Positions 17,073 through 25,291 of a DNA stretch of 64,000 nt are shown piece after piece. The notes under the pieces were generated by a model. It was not told where the DNA came from and made no database searches. It saw nothing but the letters and a program-made list of their open reading frames with translations. The stretch lies in NCBI RefSeq assembly GCF_900107935.1, contig NZ_FNVG01000002.1, positions 310,001 to 374,000 of the forward strand, given 5' to 3'. This stretch comes from Vibrio hangzhouensis (GTDB lineage Bacteria; Pseudomonadota; Gammaproteobacteria; Enterobacterales; Vibrionaceae). Numbering within the stretch: position 1 is the first letter of the stretch; every line of letters begins with the position of its first letter. Position numbers and translations under genes: made by a program.

Positions 17073-19373
17073 CTATTTGAGCGCCCCTTCTTTGGCAATA
17101 CAAGTATCGATATCCATACCTTCATGACGATGCCTGAAATCGCATAAGGTTTGCAAATGTCTTTCATCACCACTTAACATATAGGCTTGTTTCAGTTTTG
17201 CTTTCGCTCTACTCACGTCACTTCCCTCCAGCGCCAACCCTAGGACGAAGTAGTAGTGAGCATTTTGGCTGTCCAGTTGGGTGGCGTCTTCAAGGTGACG
17301 GACTGCCTGACTCAGATCTTTTACCCTCACATACGCCAGTCCGGTAGCAAACGCTAATGCGGCCTCTTTAGGTAATACTTCTCTGCCGGCGAGAAGCGCA
17401 TTGAGAGACGCACTGTTGTTGTTCAGCTTCCGATAGAGATCGGCCAGATTGACATAGGCTGGCGAGTAAAACGGTTCAACGTCTATCGACCCTTTGTATT
17501 CCGCCAACGCTTCATCGTACTTTTGCCACGCACGATACAAATTCCCAAGATTGGTTCTCCCTGCGCCCCTGTCACTTAAAAAGAGTTGTGTCTGTTCATA
17601 CTCCTTGAGTGAAGGCATGACAAGTTTTTGCTGTTCAGGAGTAAGTTCTTGCCAGACAATAATAAAAGCCGCTGCGGCTTCAATACGGATGCTTAGAACA
17701 GGATCGGCTAACAAAGGGTTCAACAGTGGCCATTTATAATTGCCAGGCAGTGATTGACTTGCGTGGATGGCACCAAGGCGCACCATAGCATCCTCATCTT
17801 TCACGCTTTGCTGGATCGCTTCTATCGTTTTTTGTTGAGGAATTGCCTGCATTCGCTCAAGCGCAGAGGCACGAATGATGGCTGGCTGCAACACATCATT
17901 GACGACATCATACAGAAGATCGGCACTGTTCTTGTCCCCATTGTCAGCAGCGTAAAAAGCGTGAGCGAAATGAGGCTGACTACGAATTTTAGAATCAGGG
18001 AACCATTCTGTGACCGCCTCTAAAGCCCACTTGTTATCTTTGTCTTCGTGACAATTTGTGCATGCATTTGGGGTTCCCAGTTGCACACTTAAGTCAGGGC
18101 GAGGAATATGCCAGCCATGGTCTTTTCGTCGATCTACTTGCATATAGAGTTCTTCAACCATGTGACAACTTGAACAACTGTTCTCACCCAGCCCGGAACT
18201 ATGCTTACTGTGTTTTTCTGGGGTATAGTCCGCCGGGGAGTGGCACTGATAACACAACGCTGGCTCAGGCGCGATGGTTTTCCCTGAATGTGGATTATGA
18301 CAATTGGTACAGGTCACGCCAGCCTGATGCATTTTGGACTGCATAAAAGAGCCATAGACGTAGTTCTCATCGTAAATTTGCCCATCCTTGTGATACAACT
18401 CGCTGTTCACCAGAGTCAACAAATGTCGATCAAGGAAGTCCCCTCTCACGTGGTCATCATTTTCTGCGATCAAGGTTCGGCGACTATGACACTGAGCACA
18501 AGTGCGAACTAAATCGGTTTCCTGATGGTCGACAGGCACAAATGTTGATTTGCCCTGCTGATAATCCCATTGGCTGACCACCTTGGAAAGGTCTCTATCA
18601 AATCCTTTGTTCGTAATCCCACTTGTCTCGAGCCCCGCTTCGAGAGCACTAGCCCATTGGCTATGTAAACTCCCTTCACCATGGCACGCTTCACATCCTA
18701 CGCTTATTTCAGACCAGGTTGTATTATAGCGATTTGTGTCCTTGTCGTAATTTTTACGTAAGTTCGTGGAATGACAATCAGCGCACATATAATTCCAATT
18801 TTGCCCTTGATTGAGCCAGAAAAATTCATCCGTTTCGCTGGTTAGATTCGGATAGAGGTGATACCAACGCTGCCCCCCTTCTTCATGAGTTCGAGAGTCC
18901 CAGGTATATGGGATCAATTGAACCCTCCCATCTTCAAACTCCACCATATATTGCTGCAAAGGATAGACACCAAATGTATATTTAATTTGATAATCATGAA
19001 ACACCCCGTTACGCCCCATAATATTGACCCAAAATTCCTCACCTTTTTTGAAGAACCGATTGACCTTGCCATCAAATATAAACTCGACATCATTGAAGTC
19101 CGCTAAAACGGTCTCCTCACTAGCATGACTCATTGCCTGAAAATGTTGTGACGTTTTCCATTCTGAATACTCATTTTCATGGCATGTTTTACACGCTTCG
19201 CTACCTAGGTAAGTCATTGGATTCGGTATGTTCGAACGTTCTACAACCGTGAGCTCTGCTCGTACAGCACTTGTAGGGGCCAGGATAAGTGAGGCCCACA
19301 AAGAGACAAGCAGAGATATCCTCAATACGACTCGAATACTTACTCCTCGGTTCGCTTTGTTTAACCAATTCAA
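17073..19373 (-). CDS. Octahaem c-type cytochrome with C-terminal TPRs
   Basis: This 766-residue secreted protein has eight CXXCH haem motifs (CKTCH, CADCH, CEACH, CAQCH, CTNCH, CYQCH, CSSCH, CTNCH) in roughly the first 430 residues. A HEAT-like stretch and TPR units (NLGNLYRAWQKYDEALAEYK, YVNLADLYRKLNNNSASLNA) follow. The N terminus carries a long signal sequence ending near TSAVRAE. The start is TTG at 19373, forced by the absence of a nearby in-frame ATG and supported by AAGGAG 8 bases upstream. Multihaem TPR proteins carry electrons in the periplasm; the substrate is unknown. It is divergent from the sulfatase gene and likely shares its control region. Confidence 0.85.
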   Translation of the reverse strand: MNWLNKANRGVSIRVVLRISLLVSLWASLILAPTSAVRAELTVVERSNIPNPMTYLGSEACKTCHENEYSEWKTSQHFQAMSHASEETVLADFNDVEFIFDGKVNRFFKKGEEFWVNIMGRNGVFHDYQIKYTFGVYPLQQYMVEFEDGRVQLIPYTWDSRTHEEGGQRWYHLYPNLTSETDEFFWLNQGQNWNYMCADCHSTNLRKNYDKDTNRYNTTWSEISVGCEACHGEGSLHSQWASALEAGLETSGITNKGFDRDLSKVVSQWDYQQGKSTFVPVDHQETDLVRTCAQCHSRRTLIAENDDHVRGDFLDRHLLTLVNSELYHKDGQIYDENYVYGSFMQSKMHQAGVTCTNCHNPHSGKTIAPEPALCYQCHSPADYTPEKHSKHSSGLGENSCSSCHMVEELYMQVDRRKDHGWHIPRPDLSVQLGTPNACTNCHEDKDNKWALEAVTEWFPDSKIRSQPHFAHAFYAADNGDKNSADLLYDVVNDVLQPAIIRASALERMQAIPQQKTIEAIQQSVKDEDAMVRLGAIHASQSLPGNYKWPLLNPLLADPVLSIRIEAAAAFIIVWQELTPEQQKLVMPSLKEYEQTQLFLSDRGAGRTNLGNLYRAWQKYDEALAEYKGSIDVEPFYSPAYVNLADLYRKLNNNSASLNALLAGREVLPKEAALAFATGLAYVRVKDLSQAVRHLEDATQLDSQNAHYYFVLGLALEGSDVSRAKAKLKQAYMLSGDERHLQTLCDFRHRHEGMDIDTCIAKEGALK

Positions 19374-19438
19374 TGCTCTCTCCTTAAGGTGGTAAAAAGT
19401 GGGGTGGCTTTCGTCTAGAAGTAGCCATGAACCACGCT

Positions 19439-19444
19439 ACTAGT
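19439..19444. promoter_or_regulatory. ACTAGT site in the cytochrome/sulfatase control region
   Basis: ACTAGT lies 66 bp upstream of the cytochrome start, with a variant ACTAGC at 19455. The spacing is not the 12 bp seen at other sites. Confidence 0.35.
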
Positions 19445-19560
19445 AAATTTAGTAACTAGCTCTGACTCGTTAGTCTTATTAATTATCAATAATTTAAGTA
19501 CAGAATTACCAGTAACGCTAGAAAGTTACCCCAATCTAACCCGTATTAATATCTCTATCA

Positions 19561-19590
19561 GCTCGTAGTTTTACTAGCTGTTTAACTGGC
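19561..19590. promoter_or_regulatory. Three ACTAGT-like units at 12-bp spacing upstream of the sulfatase
   Basis: GCTCGT (19561), ACTAGC (19573) and ACTGGC (19585) sit exactly 12 bp apart, ending 58 bp before the sulfatase ATG. This matches the 12-bp phase of the clearer ACTAGT pairs at 35952, 36003, 36056 and 37497, though each unit here is degenerate. Confidence 0.4.
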
Positions 19591-19648
19591 TCGACCCACC
19601 TAACATTAATCTCAACGAAACGACGTAAAGACAACTACAGGTGACAAC

Positions 19649-21223
19649 ATGAAACTTAAAAATGTAACGGCAGCACTCCTTATTGCGAGTATCGGCACTG
19701 CAAGCGCCGCTCCCGTTTTTGACACGCCGTTCTATAAGACTCAGGAGCGTAATCAAGAACAGTGGCAAGTCGAAGATAAAGACATTGATGCCAAGTTGGC
19801 CGAGCTAGAAAAGAAACATGGTAAGAAACCAAACATCATTTATATACTGACCGACGATATTGGTTGGGGAGAACTTGGCTGGCAAGGTGGCGGTAAACAT
19901 CGAGGCACACCGACTCCGGCTTTAGATCAAATGGCCTCCGAAGGTATGGCGATGTGGTCAGCCTACGCAGAACCTTCTTGTACGCCAACACGCATTGCAC
20001 TCAACACTGGTCGCCTACCTGTTCGTACAGGCTTAATCGATGTTTTGTGGCCTGGACAAGAAAACGGCCTGCCTACAGAAGAAGTGGGTATTGCTGAATT
20101 ACTTGGCGAAGCAGGGTACGATACAGCCATGTGGGGTAAATGGCACATGGGTGAAGAGGCTGAGCATTCTCCGGTCGCCCACGGCTATGACTACGCCTAT
20201 TACGGACTGTTTAATGGTGCGCCCGACGGATGGCAGAGCTCTCACGACACTTACAACCAGCCGACGAATGTGAAAGCGCCATTTATGGACTTTCCAGGCA
20301 ATGAAGAATATCTGGCACAATATGGAATTGACCTAAGCGTGTCAGGTTACACCGAAGCGAAGGGGGAGGAGCGACAACCTATCCTGGGTAAAGCTGGTGA
20401 GCTGGGACCCGATCGCCAGGCTGCGTTCGAAAAAGAAAGCTCTAAGCAAATGATCCAGTACGTCAAAGATCAAGCGCAAGATGAAGACCCGTTCTTTATT
20501 TACTGGGCGAGTTACGCCTTGCAAATCACAGGTTCAGCAGAGCACCAGGATGCTGAAGGCGTTGATAAAGCAAACGCACAGGCCTCTATGATGGTCCAAC
20601 ACAACGAGCACGTTCAGTCATTGCTTGATACGCTGCGCGATGAAGGTATTGCGGAAAATACACTGGTGGTGTGGATCTCAGATAACGGTCCTATGTATGC
20701 CTTTTACCCGACCAGTGGCTACTCACTACTTAAAGGGGGTAAAGGAGACGTCACTGAAGGTGGTGTGCGAGTTCCGGCTATGGCTTGGTGGCCAGGTATG
20801 ATTGAAGCAGGACAACAGCCAACGGACATGTTCCACGTCACTGACCTTTACACAACAGCGGCACGTCTGGCAGGAGCGACCGACAAAATCCCAACTGACC
20901 GAGTGATTGACGGTTTGGATCAAACATCCTTACTACTGAATGGCGAAGGGCACGGTCGTAGAGACTATATGTTCCACTACAAGGGCTCTGAATTAGGCGC
21001 AATAAGAATGGGCGACTACAAAATTCACATCGAACCAAGCTCTGGCGGTCTACCTCACATGGACTTCTACAACATCAAGCGTGACCCAGGTGAGAAGTTT
21101 GGTGGCATGTACAACGGACTCTACATGGTCAAACCTATTCAGGACTTTATTGGCGGCCACAAAGGTAAAATGGAAGAGTATCCAAATCGAGACACTTCAG
21201 AGACATTACCAAGTAACCACTGA
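19649..21223 (+). CDS. Arylsulfatase-type sulfatase (formylglycine dependent)
   Basis: This 524-residue type I sulfatase has a signal peptide ending near IGTASA. The catalytic motif is CTPTR (in SCTPTRIALNTGRLPVRTGL), where the Cys is converted to formylglycine. The metal-binding pair is near the start of the domain (IIYILTDDIGWGEL), with a second site at VVWISDNGPMYAF. It removes sulfate esters from an unknown substrate, probably a marine polysaccharide or aryl sulfate, in the periplasm. A Cys-type sulfatase needs a maturase, and none is visible in this window. A strong terminator follows. Confidence 0.88.
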   Translation: MKLKNVTAALLIASIGTASAAPVFDTPFYKTQERNQEQWQVEDKDIDAKLAELEKKHGKKPNIIYILTDDIGWGELGWQGGGKHRGTPTPALDQMASEGMAMWSAYAEPSCTPTRIALNTGRLPVRTGLIDVLWPGQENGLPTEEVGIAELLGEAGYDTAMWGKWHMGEEAEHSPVAHGYDYAYYGLFNGAPDGWQSSHDTYNQPTNVKAPFMDFPGNEEYLAQYGIDLSVSGYTEAKGEERQPILGKAGELGPDRQAAFEKESSKQMIQYVKDQAQDEDPFFIYWASYALQITGSAEHQDAEGVDKANAQASMMVQHNEHVQSLLDTLRDEGIAENTLVVWISDNGPMYAFYPTSGYSLLKGGKGDVTEGGVRVPAMAWWPGMIEAGQQPTDMFHVTDLYTTAARLAGATDKIPTDRVIDGLDQTSLLLNGEGHGRRDYMFHYKGSELGAIRMGDYKIHIEPSSGGLPHMDFYNIKRDPGEKFGGMYNGLYMVKPIQDFIGGHKGKMEEYPNRDTSETLPSNH

Positions 21224-21234
21224 TATGACGTTAA

Positions 21235-21258
21235 AAAACCGGCTGCAAAGCCGGTTTT
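21235..21258 (+). terminator. Rho-independent terminator after the sulfatase gene
   Basis: AAAACCGGCT, loop GCAA, AGCCGGTTTT. Confidence 0.85.
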
Positions 21259-21327
21259 GCCCGTTAAACCTTTCTCAATTAACAGGTTTGATATATCGTT
21301 TATTTATTGCTCAGCGCTAAGGATTGA

Positions 21328-21990
21328 ATGATGAAAAAAAAGACGCTCATACTAGCTGATGATCACGTGCTCGTGGCACAAGGCATTAAAAACATCTTGT
21401 CGGAGGATTACGAGATACTTTGCTGTGTGGAAAACGGTCGTGACCTCGTCCAAAAAGCCAAGGAACTCAAACCGGATGTCATCGTCTCTGACATTTCAAT
21501 GCCTATGCTTAACGGTATTGAGGCAATGAGTAAACTAAGAGAATATGGCGTCGAGTCGAAAGTGGTCTTGTTAACCATGCATCCGGAAGTCAAATACGCC
21601 ATTAGAGCGCTGGACGCCGGAGCCTCAGGTTATGTATTAAAACATTCCGCAACCGACGAGCTTTTGACCGCCATAAAAACAGCCCTTTCCGGTCGTACCT
21701 TTATTACATCATTGCTGGCGGCAGACGTTATGGAGGCATACAAAAAAGGAGCCTCCAGTGACAATATGGATCCTTTGGCTCAATTATCCCCGCGACAGCT
21801 TGAAGTGCTGCAGTTATTGTCTGAAGGCAAAACCGCCAAGGAAGTCGCCAGAATTATGAATATTTCCAGCCGTACGGTGGAATTCCATAAATACAAAATG
21901 ATTGAGATTTTGAAGCTCAAAAATGGCCGAGAATTATTGAAATTTGCCCTCGACAACGGGCTGGGTGATGCACTACCCAGAGTTGATTAA
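21328..21990 (+). CDS. NarL/FixJ-family response regulator
   Basis: This 220-residue two-component regulator has an N-terminal receiver with the acidic pair ADDH, phospho-acceptor Asp in KPDVIVSDISMPML, Thr in VVLLTMHPE and Lys in GYVLKHSA. The C-terminal LuxR-type helix-turn-helix is LSPRQLEVLQLLSEGKTAKE with SSRTVEFHKYKM. No kinase gene is adjacent. The only candidate partner in the window is the HisKA_3-type sensor kinase at 28699-32085, of the class that pairs with NarL-type regulators. The two are separated by a remnant IS and an AT-rich ABC cluster, as if a once-contiguous pair had been split. Confidence 0.88.
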   Translation: MMKKKTLILADDHVLVAQGIKNILSEDYEILCCVENGRDLVQKAKELKPDVIVSDISMPMLNGIEAMSKLREYGVESKVVLLTMHPEVKYAIRALDAGASGYVLKHSATDELLTAIKTALSGRTFITSLLAADVMEAYKKGASSDNMDPLAQLSPRQLEVLQLLSEGKTAKEVARIMNISSRTVEFHKYKMIEILKLKNGRELLKFALDNGLGDALPRVD

Positions 21991-22110
21991 CGCCTTATCT
22001 ATTCAGCTAACCACTCACACCGTTGAATCGGACCAACAGAGGTGAACAATGGCGGCTTGAAAATTAGAATTAAACACCTGCCTGAATTTACACTCGAATA
22101 CTTGTTATAT

Positions 22111-22420
22111 TTGCGTATTGCGATCATATACAAAGTATTCAGGGTTTCCAGAAGTGGGCTTCATTACTGGGTCAGACATCACTACAAGACCACTTAACGA
22201 GAGGCTACTCGTCAAGTGTTTGATACAAGGGTCAATGAGGATTTTTGACAACAGTAAAGATCGTAATAGCTAAAGACATATCCAGAAAGAGCCTGCTATG
22301 TCTGGCGGTAATCATTGACCCATTTTCGCGAGAGTTCCCTGAACAAAGTCATTGTTCAGATCGAGGTAGCCTATGTTGCTCAATGAAGCGTCCAGTCTGA
22401 CTAATTCAGCCAATAATAGC
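22111..22420 (+). pseudogene. Degenerate IS3-family transposase (orfB) remnant
   Basis: Three transposase fragments survive in order. At 22111 LRIAIIYKVFRVSRSGLHYW matches the IS3 OrfB N-terminal region. At 22305 AVIIDPFSRE matches the core AVIIDLFSR block, and at 22353 CSDRGSLCCS matches the HSDRGSQY block carrying the second catalytic Asp. The first is in a different frame from the other two, stops intervene, and the distance between the last two blocks is far shorter than in intact elements. It is inactive and marks a past insertion at the edge of the AT-rich ABC cluster. Confidence 0.65.
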
Positions 22421-22520
22421 TTTATTGCATAATGGGCATCTCCAACAAATCTATCACTACATTGTCAAAACTGTGTTCAAAGTAACTTAGAGTCTCCTGC
22501 AGCCGTGTTGTCCACTTACT

Positions 22521-23435
22521 TTACTCAACAATTTTCTGCAACTGTTGAATGTTTATTCTCATTTGTGTCAAAAAGTCACCCTGTTCAGGGAGGTTGCCTA
22601 GAGGGGCAAAAACAATACTGTTAACTCCTCTGTGCTTCAAAGTGGCTACCGAATCATCTAAAGGTTCACTTTCCCAAATCATCCACTTGGCAGAGCGTTT
22701 CGAAACAAGAAGGTCAAGTTCCCGCCACTGTCTGTCTGAAGGATATATATCAGCCTCCCAAATCACGGGAGTTATAATAAGTTCATATCGACGTGCCATG
22801 TATTGATAGACAGGGTGCGAGGCAATAAGATTTTTGTTGCCAATTCTGTTTGACACCTGTTTCATCTCAGTATCAAGTTGGTTAAGTTCGAATTTCAGTT
22901 TATCAAATGCTGCATCAAAATCTTTTGTATGATTAGGAAGTGCATTTTTTAGTGCCAGATGTATCTGTTCAGCCTGAACTATAGATTGACTCAAGTCCAA
23001 CCAAGTGGTGAATGCTATACCAACATGGCTATGCTCTTTACCGTTACCATGACTATGCTTTGTTTTGGAGTTTGTTTGAATATATTGGTTTGAAAATGGA
23101 TCGGATGTTATGACCTGCCTGTGCATAGGCAAAGATACTTTTTCAACCCACTTAGCGTACTTGGCGCCATTCAATAAGATCATATCAGCCTGTTGAAATG
23201 CGACGAGTTGCTCGGAGTCAGGTTGCCAGAAAGCAGGATCTTCATTTTCTGGTACAGGAAATACCACTTTAATGTGCTTTCCACCTATACGTTGAGCAAA
23301 GTACTTAAGAGGATAATTTACAGTATATACTGTGAATTTCGACGGTTCTGCATTACTGGTAAGAGAAAAAACTACAGAGAATAGTAGCAATATTTTTGCG
23401 TTAAAAGAAAAATATCCTGATACTGATTGGGACAT
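22521..23435 (-). CDS. Zinc-type (ZnuA/cluster A-I) ABC substrate-binding protein
   Basis: This 304-residue exported protein starts with a signal sequence ending near SLTSNAE. The fold cues are those of metal-binding cluster A-I proteins: VNYPLKYFAQRIGG, the QADMILLNGAKYAKWV block, a His-rich loop (HSHGNGKEHSHVG), SHPVYQYMARRY with a ligand His, and IWESEP near the end where a metal Asp/Glu is expected. It would bind Zn or Mn in the periplasm. The oddity is its partners: the operon offers FtsX- and LolD-type subunits, not ZnuB and ZnuC. Confidence 0.75.
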   Translation of the reverse strand: MSQSVSGYFSFNAKILLLFSVVFSLTSNAEPSKFTVYTVNYPLKYFAQRIGGKHIKVVFPVPENEDPAFWQPDSEQLVAFQQADMILLNGAKYAKWVEKVSLPMHRQVITSDPFSNQYIQTNSKTKHSHGNGKEHSHVGIAFTTWLDLSQSIVQAEQIHLALKNALPNHTKDFDAAFDKLKFELNQLDTEMKQVSNRIGNKNLIASHPVYQYMARRYELIITPVIWEADIYPSDRQWRELDLLVSKRSAKWMIWESEPLDDSVATLKHRGVNSIVFAPLGNLPEQGDFLTQMRINIQQLQKIVE

Positions 23436-23450
23436 ACTAACTTCCTTCTT

Positions 23451-24626
23451 TTATTTGAGCAACATAAAACGAATTAACGGTTGATTATAATAGTTAATTA
23501 ACACCAAAAAAGAGCCACTAAGTATGGAACTGCCCAGTATGATAAGGGAAATTTCCGCAAAGAGTAATTTAAATACCATAAAGCGACTGCATCCGAATTT
23601 GTACATGATTTTCATTTCTCTATCTCGAAGTTTTATAGATAGAGAAAAAATCATCACAAGCGCCAGAATCACTGTTACTGAAACAAGAATCAGTACTGAA
23701 TCCATCATTTGCTTAATCTTGTATATCCGATCCAATAAATCTCGAACAATTATTTCAGGTTTAACTAGACTTAGCGAAGAATGCTGCTGGTAACGCCCAC
23801 GTAGAATCGTGCCTGAACGTGTATCATTGGGCACACTAATTATTGCACTGATCGGATAAGATGCTGAATCACCATGAAAATGAAAGCTACCCAAATTTTC
23901 TTCTGTTATTTCAGAAAAAGTTACTAGTTTTGCATTGGCAACCACGCTATCTGAGGTATTACTTGATATTACGGTCTTATCCTTCAAATTAAATACATCC
24001 TGATGGCCATGACCTAGCCCTTGAATTACCCAACTTGTTTTGATATCAGTAAATATTGCATTATCATCTGCTGTAAAAGATGGTTCCAAAATTCCAGATA
24101 TCTTCATTTTTAATGGATATACTCCCGTCAGATCGAAGAGGTTTTCAGGTGTAGTAATTATATGGTCACCAATTGACAATGAAAGTTTACTTGCTACTTT
24201 ACTTCCAATGACGACTTCACCTAGTACACCCATTAGTCGACCACTTTCTATCTTAAGCTCTCTGTAATAAAAATAATCTATTGTCGTACCTACAATTGGA
24301 AAACCTCGGGAATAAAAACGCTTGTAAATAGGAATATTAAATGTCAGGTTATGTTTCTCAATATCTTCAAAGTCTGACATCGATATATCATCAATAATGC
24401 TACTGTCAAAATACAAGCTATTCATTATCAACTCGATTGCACTTCCTTTTGAACCGAGTAACAAAGGAGTCTCCTTTGCACGTGATAGCAAATGTTTTTC
24501 ACTATTGTCGAGCAATAACTGAAGCGCGATAGGAATAAATAAGATCAAAGTAGAACACAAAATGATTATACAAGTTTTAACAATGTTGAATCTCAAATAT
24601 TTCCAAGCAATATAAAAACTATTCAT
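23451..24626 (-). CDS. FtsX/MacB-type ABC permease
   Basis: The product has 391 residues. One N-terminal transmembrane helix (VKTCIIILCSTLILFIPIAL) is followed by a large periplasmic MacB-like domain of about 240 residues (SIGDHIITTPENLFDLTGVY). Three C-terminal helices follow, the first being VLILVSVTVILALVMIFSLS. This is the type VII ABC layout used for lipoprotein extraction, efflux or mechanotransmission rather than metal import. It lies 5 bp after the LolD-type ATPase gene and 15 bp before the zinc-type binding protein gene, so all three are one operon. Confidence 0.8.
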   Translation of the reverse strand: MNSFYIAWKYLRFNIVKTCIIILCSTLILFIPIALQLLLDNSEKHLLSRAKETPLLLGSKGSAIELIMNSLYFDSSIIDDISMSDFEDIEKHNLTFNIPIYKRFYSRGFPIVGTTIDYFYYRELKIESGRLMGVLGEVVIGSKVASKLSLSIGDHIITTPENLFDLTGVYPLKMKISGILEPSFTADDNAIFTDIKTSWVIQGLGHGHQDVFNLKDKTVISSNTSDSVVANAKLVTFSEITEENLGSFHFHGDSASYPISAIISVPNDTRSGTILRGRYQQHSSLSLVKPEIIVRDLLDRIYKIKQMMDSVLILVSVTVILALVMIFSLSIKLRDREMKIMYKFGCSRFMVFKLLFAEISLIILGSSILSGSFLVLINYYNQPLIRFMLLK

Positions 24627-24631
24627 AATAG

Positions 24632-25291
24632 CTATTTCTCAATAAGTTCCTGAAAATCTATAACTCGATCGAAAAAGGGTAAAAGCTCATAGTCATGAGT
24701 AACTGCCACTAATGTAGCGGTGCGAGAGATAACATTTTCGAACAATAACTTCAAAATGAGTTTTTTGTTAGTAGGGTCCAAGTTACCAGTAGCTTCGTCA
24801 GCAAGTATGAGGGATGGTGATGTTAACAAAGCCCTACAAATTGCAGCACGTTGCTTTTCTCCTTGTGAAAGCTGTGCAGGGTAATATTTTAGTTTTCGAG
24901 ATATTCCCATTTTCTCGGCCAGATCTCTTGCCCGAGCCTTGACATCTTTGGTCAACTTAATAACATTATTAATCCTATACAAGTGAAGAATATTGTCTTC
25001 TATGGTTAAATAATCAATTAACTCGAAGTCTTGAAATATAAAGCCAATTTTCGAAATACGAAGCTGTCGACGTTGCGACTCACTAAGTTTCTGAATATCC
25101 ACATTACCAAAATTAATGCTTCCGTTGTTGGCGAGCACAATGCCAGACATTAGGTTTAAAAGCGTTGTTTTACCTGAACCACTTGGTCCAATGATCGCAA
25201 CTTTCTCTTGTTCTTTCACTTCAAGGTTATTGATACTTAGCTGAAAATCACAATCAGGATACGAAAACTCTAGTGCTTGAATTTCAATCAT
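24632..25291 (-). CDS. LolD/MacB-type ABC ATPase
   Basis: The product has 219 residues from the ATG at 25291, which has AGGAGAGAGG upstream and overlaps the previous stop by 8 bp. Walker A is GPSGSGKTTLLNLMSG, the Q-loop is FIFQDFELIDYLT, the signature is LSQGEKQRAAICRALL and Walker B is LILADEATGNLD, with switch His in VTHDYELL. The signature is LSQGE rather than LSGGQ, as often seen in FtsE/LolD relatives. It drives the FtsX-type permease encoded 5 bp downstream. Confidence 0.85.
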   Translation of the reverse strand: MIEIQALEFSYPDCDFQLSINNLEVKEQEKVAIIGPSGSGKTTLLNLMSGIVLANNGSINFGNVDIQKLSESQRRQLRISKIGFIFQDFELIDYLTIEDNILHLYRINNVIKLTKDVKARARDLAEKMGISRKLKYYPAQLSQGEKQRAAICRALLTSPSLILADEATGNLDPTNKKLILKLLFENVISRTATLVAVTHDYELLPFFDRVIDFQELIEK

